A stretch of DNA of 38,914 nucleotides from Planctomycetaceae bacterium (GTDB lineage Bacteria; Planctomycetota; Planctomycetia; Pirellulales; UBA1268), in assembly GCA_021300535.1 (NCBI GenBank), contig JAJTED010000011.1, forward strand, positions 1 through 38,914. Reading direction: 5' to 3'. The translations under genes were made by a program, and so were the position numbers. The notes under the pieces were generated by a model. It saw nothing but the letters and a program-made list of their open reading frames with translations, ran no database searches and was not told the origin of the DNA. Each line of letters starts with the position of its first letter. The first letter of the stretch is position 1. Shown here piece by piece: positions 33,684-38,914 of this stretch.

Positions 33684-33713
33684 TCGTGGCGCATGCCTCC
33701 AGGCATGCGCATG
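33684..33713. repeat. Family-A palindrome, covaried form
   Basis: CGCATGCCTCCAGGCATGCG at 33690-33709, perfect 9-bp arms, flanked by GTGG and CATGCGG. The third arm pair (A-T in most copies) is T-A here on both sides. Located 24 bp after the mak stop, so part of the 33661-34186 gene-free stretch, of which 33714-33933 shows nothing further recognisable except a reverse piece of the composite module near 33782-33840. Confidence 0.85.
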
Positions 33714-33933
33714 CGGGGCGAGGAGCCACACGCCGGATTCATCGGTCATGCACCGCCGATCCGGTGAGGGCGACGGCGTTGTCTCATGGCTCCGGCTCGT
33801 TGCCCTCGACGCCCGAGGCGTGAGTTTTGATGTTGCGCGGAGTGGCTCGGCAGGGCGTCGCCGCTGCAGGAATCCGCTTGCGAACGTTGTTTTGCAGCTC
33901 CTTTGAATTGGGAATCGGTCTCGTCGCCCGTCC

Positions 33934-34092
33934 AAGAAGCCCCGGGTGGAAACCCGGTGACTCCGGGCATGAAAACCACCCCGCCGTCCATGCCGGATGA
34001 CGACAGGCAATTTCCCTGGTTCAAACCCACATCGCATGGCACCTGGGAAGGCATGCGACCCGGAGTCCCCCGGCTTCCGCCGGGGGCTTCTT
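33934..34092. repeat. Family-B element, full length (159 bp), reverse orientation
   Basis: Begins AAGAAGCCCCGGG and ends CCCCCGG/CCGGGGG hairpin with CTTCTT, i.e. the reverse of the copy at 8852-9010. The spacer (GGTTCAAACCCACATCGCAT region) matches other copies base by base over long runs. Confidence 0.88.
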
Positions 34093-34186
34093 GTGCCGTT
34101 CGCGCGTGTCAAGCTGAGAGCAAGACCGGGGAACTCACACCATCAACCGCCGGCCCGGAGGCAACTCCCAGCACACGCTTCCGGCG

Positions 34187-35290
34187 TCACCCGCCGATGC
34201 CGCGGGCATCGAGCGAGCGAAGCGGGCGGCCGGCATAGCGGGCCGCGATGCGATGGGCGATCTCGGAGATCCTGTCGCGGACGTCAGCCGGCTCGAGCAC
34301 CTCGGCGGCATCGCCGAGTCCGAGCAGTTGCGGAATCATTTCCTCGTCCCAGGCCCGGTCGATCTCCAGGACCACGCCGCCGTCGGCCTGGCGGCGGACC
34401 TTCTGCCGCGGATGGAACGGCTTCTCGCAGGCCCAGCGGGCCCGGTCGGCGTCGATGCGGATCCGATAGCGGCGCGGCGGCTGCGGCGAGCGATAGATCG
34501 TGATGCTGTCGGCCAGGAGCGACTCGATGGCCTGCTCCTGGCGGATGAACGTCCGCGACGTGGGCCGCGCCTCGGCCACGCGGTCGAGCTTGAAGAAGCG
34601 GATCGCCGCATCGGCGGTGGACCGCCGGGGGCCGCTCTCTTTGGCCGGGGGCCGGTGGGCCGCGATGTAGATGCTGCCGTCGTAGAGCACCAGGGCCTCC
34701 GGCCGGATGACCGACCGCCTGGGCCGCTGGTCGGCCAGGCTCGTGTAGCGGATCTCCAGCTCGAGGGCGTTGCGGATCGCGCGGTTCACGGCATTGAGCA
34801 TCCGGGAGCCGTACTTCGTGGCCGACGGCTTGGGATGGACGACGAGCCCTTCCTTGTGCGCCTCGGCATAGGCGAGTAGTTGCGGCGTGGCGATCTTCTC
34901 CACCTTGGCGATCAACTGCGCGATGCCGCGCCAATAGAACGTGCCCGCCAGGGGCGTGAGGAACTCGCGGGCCGCCGCCAGGGAGAGCAGCTCGGGCAGC
35001 GACACGGCCGGCGCCGCGAGTTCGTCGGCCCCCTTGCCGGGCACGATCTCCCAGGCCTGGCAGGTCGTTCCCCGGGCGGTGCGCTTTCGCGACGCCTTGA
35101 GCGCGTAGCCGAACTTGCCGAGGAACTCGATGTCCCGCCGCAGGTTGCGATCGGACATGTCGTCGATCACGCCGCGGGTCCGCAGCCGGTCCTTGAGGTC
35201 GGCAGCCGTGAGAGGCTGGCGGGCGCCGAAGAGGATGTCGATCAAGTGAAACACCCGCAGCAGTTGTTCGTGCCGGCTGATCGAATCCAT
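34187..35290 (-). CDS. WYL-domain transcriptional regulator
   Basis: 367 aa. N-terminal winged HTH (residues 1-80: RHEQLLRVFHLIDILFGARQ, LTAADLKDRLRTRGV, SDRNLRRDIEFLGKFGY), then a WYL ligand-binding domain with IRPEALVLYDGSIYIAAHRP and RFFKLDRVAEA, and a C-terminal WCX-like part up to about residue 350. WYL regulators control stress, metabolism and defence genes; some bind nucleic-acid or nucleotide signals. The ATG at 35290 starts next to the HTH; the frame is open upstream to 35524, which would cover the divergent promoter and is unlikely. Divergent from an unknown gene across an inverted repeat. Confidence 0.92.
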   Translation of the reverse strand: MDSISRHEQLLRVFHLIDILFGARQPLTAADLKDRLRTRGVIDDMSDRNLRRDIEFLGKFGYALKASRKRTARGTTCQAWEIVPGKGADELAAPAVSLPELLSLAAAREFLTPLAGTFYWRGIAQLIAKVEKIATPQLLAYAEAHKEGLVVHPKPSATKYGSRMLNAVNRAIRNALELEIRYTSLADQRPRRSVIRPEALVLYDGSIYIAAHRPPAKESGPRRSTADAAIRFFKLDRVAEARPTSRTFIRQEQAIESLLADSITIYRSPQPPRRYRIRIDADRARWACEKPFHPRQKVRRQADGGVVLEIDRAWDEEMIPQLLGLGDAAEVLEPADVRDRISEIAHRIAARYAGRPLRSLDARGIGG

Positions 35291-35319
35291 GGTGCGTCTC
35301 CGCGGATGGGGGAACGAAC

Positions 35320-35428
35320 AGCGTAGCCAGGGGGCGGACAAAGGCCAGTCTGGTCCGCGCGGGCATCCAGACACCCTTCCCCAGAGGGGAAAGCATGGAC
35401 CAACGTTGTCCGCGTCTCTGGCTACGCT
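35320..35428. promoter_or_regulatory. Divergent promoter/operator with 22-23-bp imperfect inverted repeats
   Basis: The left arm (35320-35341, AGCGTAGCCAGGGGGCGGAC and AA) and right arm (35406-35428, TTGTCCGCG...TGGCTACGCT) are inverted copies with two or three differences. Each arm contains TACGCT facing outward, toward the WYL gene and the 35460 gene respectively, as if each carries a -10. Between the arms are further dyads (TTCCCC/GGGGAA; GTCTGG/CCAGAC). This is the likely binding region of the WYL regulator. Confidence 0.6.
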
Positions 35429-35459
35429 CCTTTCCGTCACGCGTTCGAGGGGTGTCAGC

Positions 35460-36008
35460 ATGCGGCCCGACAATCCGGCCTTTGTCCAAGCTCTCGTGCG
35501 GCTCGTGCCCGCCACCGCAGGCAATACGCCCGCCCGTCGGTCGCGGTGCTATCGACCGCTGATCGTCGGCCCGGCGATCCTGCACCGTCCGGCCGCGGGC
35601 CTGGAGCCCTGGACGGTGGACGTGTCCGACGACGGCCGCCTGCTGCCGCTCGTGCCCCGATCGCAGCTCGCGCTGCAGCTGGAGGTGGACCGGATGCGGA
35701 ACCTCGTGGGCAAGCCCGGGCTCCGGTCGGAGTTCTACGGCTGGTCACTCATGGTACAGCCGCCCGGTGTTCGCGGCCGGGCATACGTGGACCGTGACGA
35801 TGCGAATCCCGATCTGCCGGCGTGCTTCGAGCTGCCGCTGGAGCTGGTCGATCGGATCGCGTATCTCGAATCCCGGGGGCTGCAGACGCGGCCGATCGCG
35901 TTGATCACGCGGCCCGAGGATTTCGAGCCCGTGGCGGGCGCCTGGCGGAACCGCTTTCGGCCCTCCGCCGCGTTCGGCAAGCCCTGCCGCATCGACCGGC
36001 TGCTGTGA
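35460..36008 (+). CDS. Unknown conserved-type protein, divergent from WYL regulator
   Basis: 182 aa, no recognised domain, signal peptide or membrane segment. Mixed alpha/beta composition. Stretches that look structured are SRCYRPLIVGPAILHRP, LALQLEVDRMRNLVGKPG, EFYGWSLMVQPPG, CFELPLELVDRIAYLESRG and RPIALITRPEDFEPVAG. The ATG at 35460 is the first good start after the divergent promoter; TACGCT (35423-35428) lies 31 nt upstream. Probably the gene, or first gene, controlled by the WYL protein. Function unknown. Confidence 0.75.
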   Translation: MRPDNPAFVQALVRLVPATAGNTPARRSRCYRPLIVGPAILHRPAAGLEPWTVDVSDDGRLLPLVPRSQLALQLEVDRMRNLVGKPGLRSEFYGWSLMVQPPGVRGRAYVDRDDANPDLPACFELPLELVDRIAYLESRGLQTRPIALITRPEDFEPVAGAWRNRFRPSAAFGKPCRIDRLL

Positions 36009-36015
36009 GCCTCCC

Positions 36016-36096
36016 CTGTGGCGCACACCTTCAGGTGTGCGAATCCGGCCCGTGGTCCGCTCTCCCGCATTCGCATGCCTGGAGGCACGCGCCACT
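36016..36096. repeat. Inverted pair of family-A palindromes, covaried
   Basis: CGCACACCTTCAGGTGTGCG (36022-36041, perfect arms with changed bases on both sides) and a second, near-perfect one at 36072-36091 in opposite orientation, with GTGGCG and CGCCAC ends. Same layout as 7621-7703. Confidence 0.88.
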
Positions 36097-36205
36097 TGAA
36101 GCCGCTGTCTCCGACGGTCGTGACCGCTTGCCGGGAAGCCCGAAGCGATTTTTGATGTTGCGCGTTCCCCAGTCTTACGCTCGGCGTGGCACACGCGAAC
36201 GGCAC

Positions 36206-36363
36206 AAAAAGCCCCCGGCGGAAGCCGGGGGACTCCGGGTTGCATTCCTTCCCGCGTGCCATGCGATGCGGGTTTGAACCGGGAAATCACGTGCCGTAAT
36301 GCGGCATGGACGGGAGGCTGGTTTTCGTGCCCGCATTCCCTCGGCCCACGCCTCGGGCTTCAA
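36206..36363. repeat. Family-B element (158 bp), degraded right end
   Basis: The left hairpin and spacer are intact (AAAAAGCCCC start, ATGCGATGCGGGTTTGAACC block). The right hairpin has decayed to CCTCGGCCCACGCCTCGGGC with CTTCAAG, and from there the sequence runs on into the composite module (36338-36486). Confidence 0.8.
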
Positions 36364-36486
36364 GGGCAACGAGCCAGAACCACGAAGCGGCGACGATGGA
36401 CTTCCCCGGGAGCCGCTGTCTCCGACCGTCGAATCCGGCCTGCGGATCCACGACCCGCATTCGCAAGCCTGGAGGCTTGCGTTACA
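36338..36486. repeat. Composite repeat module, right copy
   Basis: Matches 5388-5533 by eye over its length and ends in a perfect family-A palindrome at 36462-36481. The stretch 36009-36510 has no gene; it is almost entirely repeats. Confidence 0.7.
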
Positions 36487-36492
36487 TGGCGC

Positions 36493-36509
36493 GGCGGTCG
36501 GAGACCGCC
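36493..36509 (-). terminator. Family-C hairpin at the 3' end of the ABC-F gene
   Basis: GGCGGTCGGAGACCGCC, perfect 7-bp arms with a 3-nt loop, directly after the stop codon of the ABC-F gene. May end its transcript, but there is no T-run, so a stabilising or terminator role is inferred from place only. Confidence 0.4.
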
Positions 36510-36510
36510 G

Positions 36511-38268
36511 CTACAGGGAGGCAAGCTCCTCCGTGACCTGGAGCCAGCGGTCTTCGGCAGCCGAGAGGTCGGCAGCGACGCGGGCGGCCGCCTCGTGGAG
36601 CCGCAAGGCCTCGGCCGGGTCGGTCGCCGCGAGCAACGCCTCCTGGTACCGCTTCCGCTCCGCCTCGAGCCGCGCCACCTGCTTTTCGAGCGCAGCGCGT
36701 TCCTTCCGCAGCCCGCGGTCGTCGCGGTGGGCGGGCTTCTCCGGCCGCTGCCCTGCGGGACTCCCGCGAACCTGTTCCGCGGTGTCGATCTCCGCGTGCA
36801 TGGCCGCCAGATACCGATCGTAGCCGCCGTTGAGGTCGACCACGCGGCCATCCCGGGCCTCGATTACGTTCGTCGCCACCGTCTGCACGAAGCCGCGGTC
36901 GTGGCTTGTGAACAGCACCGTGCCCTGATAGTCCACGAGGGCGGTCGCCAGGGCGTCCACCGTCTCGACGTCGAGATGGTTGCCCGGCTCGTCGAGCACG
37001 AGCACGTTGCACGAGCCGAGCAGCAGCCCGGCCAGGCAGAGCCGGGCCCGCTCGCCGCCGGAGAGCACCGCAATCCGCTTCTCGACCGCGCGACCGCGAA
37101 ACAGCATCGCCCCGGCGAGATCGAGAATCCGCTGCGCCGGAGTGCCGATCGCGGCGGCCCGCTCCAGGAAGCCGAGCACGGTGTCTTCTTTGGGCAGGCT
37201 CGTGTAGACGTGCTGGGCGTAGATGCCGAGCTCGCAGCCGTGGCCCCACTTCACGTCTCCGGCCAACGGCGGCAGCGAGCCGACGACCGTCCGCAGAAAG
37301 GTCGTCTTTCCCTGGCCGTTGTCGCCGACGATCGCGGTCCGGCTGCCATGAATGATTTCCAGGTCGATGTCCCGCGCCACGACGCGTTCGCTATGGCCGA
37401 TCGACAGGCCGCGACAGCGGACGGCCGGGCCGCGGCGCGGGGAAACCACGGGGCAGCGGATGGCGGCGGTCGGGGCGTCGGCGGCCACGTCCTCGAACTC
37501 CAGTCGGTCGAGCTCGCGGCTCTTGGAGCGGGCCCGTGACGCGGTCGAGGCCCGGGCCTTGTTGCGGGCGATGAAGTCCTCCAGCTCGCGCTTCCGGGCG
37601 AGTACCGCGGCGTTGGTCCGCTCGGCATGCGTCCGCTGCTCCCGCTGGTGGGCGAGGAAGGCGTCGACCTTGCCGGGATAGACGGTCAGCTTCCCGTGCG
37701 ACAGGTCGAGCGTGCGGTCGCAGGTGGCACCGAGGAAAGCGCGGTCGTGCGACACGATCAGACAGGCCTCGCGAAAGTTCTTGAGGAAGTGCTCGAGGAG
37801 GATCTGCGTGCGCAGGTCGAGAAAGTTCGTGGGCTCGTCGAGGAGCAGGAGATTCGGCTCGTGGAGCAGCAGGGCGGCGAGCTTGACGCGGGTCTGCCAG
37901 CCGCCGGAGAGGGCGGCCACCGGCCCGGCGAGGGCGGCCGCCTTGATCTCGAACTGCCCCGCCACCTCGCCGCACTTCCAGGCCGGGCAGCCGCTGTCGC
38001 GGACGAGGAAATCCTGCACCGTCTCGCCCGGGAGAAACGGGTCGTGCTGCCGCAGGTAGCCCAGCCGGAGCCTGGGATGGCGGATGATTTCGCCGGAATC
38101 AAGCTCCTCCTCACCGAGGATGACCTTGAGGAGCGTGCTCTTTCCGGCCCCGTTGCGGCCGATGAATCCGATCTTGCCGTCGTCGGTGAGCGTGGCCGAT
38201 GCGTCGTCGAGCAGCACCTGGTCGCCGTACCGCTTGCAGGCCCGCTTGATGTCGAGAAGGACGGCCAT
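36511..38268 (-). CDS. ABC-F family ATPase (Uup/EttA-like)
   Basis: 585 aa, soluble, two ABC domains without membrane parts. First: GFIGRNGAGKSTLLK (Walker A), VAALSGGWQTRVKLA (signature), LLLLDEPTNFLDL (Walker B). Linker of about 80 residues, rich in Arg and Lys, as in ribosome-binding ABC-F proteins. Second: AIVGDNGQGKTTFLR, AVLSGGERARLCLAG, VLVLDEPGNHLDVET. A C-terminal coiled coil (ALEKQVARLEAERKRYQEA) is like that of Uup. ABC-F proteins act on ribosomes in translation or, for Uup, in DNA/ribosome transactions. The second Walker B has Gly where Thr is usual (DEPGNHLD). Start ATG 38268; tRNA-Ser lies 160 bp upstream. Confidence 0.93.
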   Translation of the reverse strand: MAVLLDIKRACKRYGDQVLLDDASATLTDDGKIGFIGRNGAGKSTLLKVILGEEELDSGEIIRHPRLRLGYLRQHDPFLPGETVQDFLVRDSGCPAWKCGEVAGQFEIKAAALAGPVAALSGGWQTRVKLAALLLHEPNLLLLDEPTNFLDLRTQILLEHFLKNFREACLIVSHDRAFLGATCDRTLDLSHGKLTVYPGKVDAFLAHQREQRTHAERTNAAVLARKRELEDFIARNKARASTASRARSKSRELDRLEFEDVAADAPTAAIRCPVVSPRRGPAVRCRGLSIGHSERVVARDIDLEIIHGSRTAIVGDNGQGKTTFLRTVVGSLPPLAGDVKWGHGCELGIYAQHVYTSLPKEDTVLGFLERAAAIGTPAQRILDLAGAMLFRGRAVEKRIAVLSGGERARLCLAGLLLGSCNVLVLDEPGNHLDVETVDALATALVDYQGTVLFTSHDRGFVQTVATNVIEARDGRVVDLNGGYDRYLAAMHAEIDTAEQVRGSPAGQRPEKPAHRDDRGLRKERAALEKQVARLEAERKRYQEALLAATDPAEALRLHEAAARVAADLSAAEDRWLQVTEELASL

Positions 38269-38361
38269 GCAGCGTGCGGATCGTCAACGAAGAGCTCAGG
38301 CAGTGATACCCGCCGCGGCGGTGCAACGGCCGGGCCGGCTGGCGGTGCAGCCGCGCGGGCC

Positions 38362-38420
38362 GCCCGCCCGAATGGCGGGCACGACCGTCCAGCCTGCACC
38401 GGCCAGGATGGCGGTGCAGG
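38362..38420 (-). terminator. Two hairpins downstream of tRNA-Ser
   Basis: The first (38393-38401 with 38412-38420) has 9-bp arms and a 10-nt loop and begins 8 nt after the mature 3' end of the tRNA. The second (38362-38380) has arms GCCCGCC/GGCGGGC. Neither is followed by a U-run; they could end the tRNA transcript or shape its processing. Confidence 0.4.
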
Positions 38421-38427
38421 CGTGAAG

Positions 38428-38509
38428 CGGAGGGCACGGGAGTCGAACCCGCAACCCCTTTCGGGGCACCACATTTCCAGTGTGGCCGCTAGCCATTCGC
38501 TTACCCTCC
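38428..38509 (-). tRNA. tRNA-Ser (anticodon GGA)
   Basis: 82 nt on the minus strand. Acceptor arms GGAGGGT / GCCCTCC with discriminator G; D-arm GCGAATGGCTAGC; anticodon stem CCACA/TGTGG around loop CTGGAAA, anticodon GGA (reads UCC and UCU); long variable arm CCCC-GAAA-GGGG, as expected for a serine tRNA; T-arm with GTTCGA. CCA is not encoded. The arms pair fully apart from one G-T. Confidence 0.95.
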
Positions 38510-38740
38510 AAACATCGGAAAAAGCATGTCGAGGCACTCGGAATCAAGAACTGGCCTACAATAGGCCTACATTGAGCCGGAGACGTGCTTCTTTTCCGGC
38601 CCGAAGTATAGCAAGCCCGCAGTTTGGCAGAAAAGCCAGGAAAGCGAGTAACTGCGGGGTTTTGGCCGGGCACAAACTGCCGTCTGCCGCGGCCTCCGAC
38701 TTACGAATACCCAGGCCCCGAGAGTTCACGCCCCGACTGT

Positions 38741-38801
38741 TGCCAGCGTAGGCCAGCGTAGGCCAGCGTAGGCCAGCGTAGGCCAGCGTAGGCCAGCGTA
38801 G
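38741..38801. repeat. 10-bp tandem array, six copies
   Basis: GGCCAGCGTA repeated six times (first copy has T for the first G), with no gap. The period is not a multiple of three, so it does not code for a repeat peptide. It lies in the gene-free 38510-38870 stretch; the rest of that stretch shows nothing that can be named. Confidence 0.95.
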
Positions 38802-38834
38802 TGGCCTGCCTTGGAAATCCTGATCCAGGCGATA

Positions 38835-38914
38835 TGAAGGTCTACTGCCCATTGGGCAAGGAGACTTTCGATGACGACGAGACGACGGAAGAAGCACCGT
38901 CCCGAGGAGATCGT
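38835..38914 (+). mobile_element. Probable left end of an IS3-family insertion sequence, partial
   Basis: A transposase start (next feature) lies 36 bp after TGAAGGTCTACTGCCC, which begins with the TG of IS3-type ends. No second end is in the window, so the boundary is a guess. Base composition here is visibly lower in GC than the genes to the left. Confidence 0.35.
38871..38914 (+). CDS. IS3-family transposase OrfA, N-terminus only (runs off window)
   Basis: Fourteen complete codons and part of another read MTTRRRKKHRPEEIV. The KKHRPEEIV stretch is the usual opening of the HTH of IS3-type OrfA proteins. A good Shine-Dalgarno (AAGGAG) lies 7 nt upstream. The rest is outside the window. Confidence 0.6.
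   Translation, partial: MTTRRRKKHRPEEI

Noticed and set aside
38510..38740. Possible integration site (att) of a genomic island at tRNA-Ser
   Set aside because: No integrase gene and no duplicate of the tRNA 3' end is visible; the tRNA 3' end points away from this stretch.
38741..38801. Possible CRISPR or iteron origin
   Set aside because: 10-bp head-to-tail units without spacers; no replication initiator or DnaA boxes nearby.

Overview
The window is a GC-rich chromosomal segment from a planctomycete, most likely of the Pirellulales or a near relative. The lineage call rests on an adjacent planctomycete-type DUF1549/DUF1553 (PSD1) and DUF1501 gene pair, a DUF1080 protein with a haem-c-like motif, a Hanks-type kinase with a membrane anchor, and many intergenic hairpin repeats. 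No phage, plasmid or complete defence locus is visible. Mobile DNA is limited to short palindromic repeats, a decayed nucleotidyltransferase, and the first codons of a probable IS3-type transposase at the right edge.

Layout, left to right: truB (partial, -) overlaps a MmgE/PrpD gene (-). Only 23 bp away a Ser/Thr kinase gene (+) begins, and it overlaps hemL (+) by 4 nt. After a repeat block come a DedA membrane protein (+), then a two-gene minus-strand operon (CopZ-type zinc/iron-sulfur protein, then an endonuclease/exonuclease/phosphatase protein), a sugar-isomerase-like TIM barrel (+), an M3 metallopeptidase (-) and a multi-pass membrane protein (+). A disturbed stretch at 12.6-14.8 kb holds a truncated nucleotidyltransferase and a DUF1080 gene between copies of a repeat. 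An SDR / GH88-like / Old Yellow Enzyme operon (+) follows, then a cardiolipin-synthase-type gene (+) between repeat clusters.

From 20.8 to 24.0 kb lies a methionine-salvage operon, mtnB-mtnD-mtnC, with mtnC overlapping a FIST-domain gene. Next come a small proline-rich lipoprotein, the PSD1/DUF1501 pair and a convergent PHB-depolymerase-type esterase (-). The GlgE-pathway pair glgE-mak (+) follows; glgE is broken by a frameshifting internal deletion. A WYL regulator (-) is divergent from an unknown gene (+) across a long inverted repeat. The segment ends with an ABC-F ATPase (-), tRNA-Ser(GGA) (-), a 10-bp tandem array and the IS3-like start.

The most unusual content is non-coding. One family consists of elements of about 159 bp with two terminal hairpins. 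A second family consists of 20-bp palindromes whose arms change in compensating pairs. Several genes have a TANNNT box only 6-9 nt before the ATG, which suggests frequent leaderless transcription. Positions and motifs were read by eye; functional names are family-level inferences from motifs.
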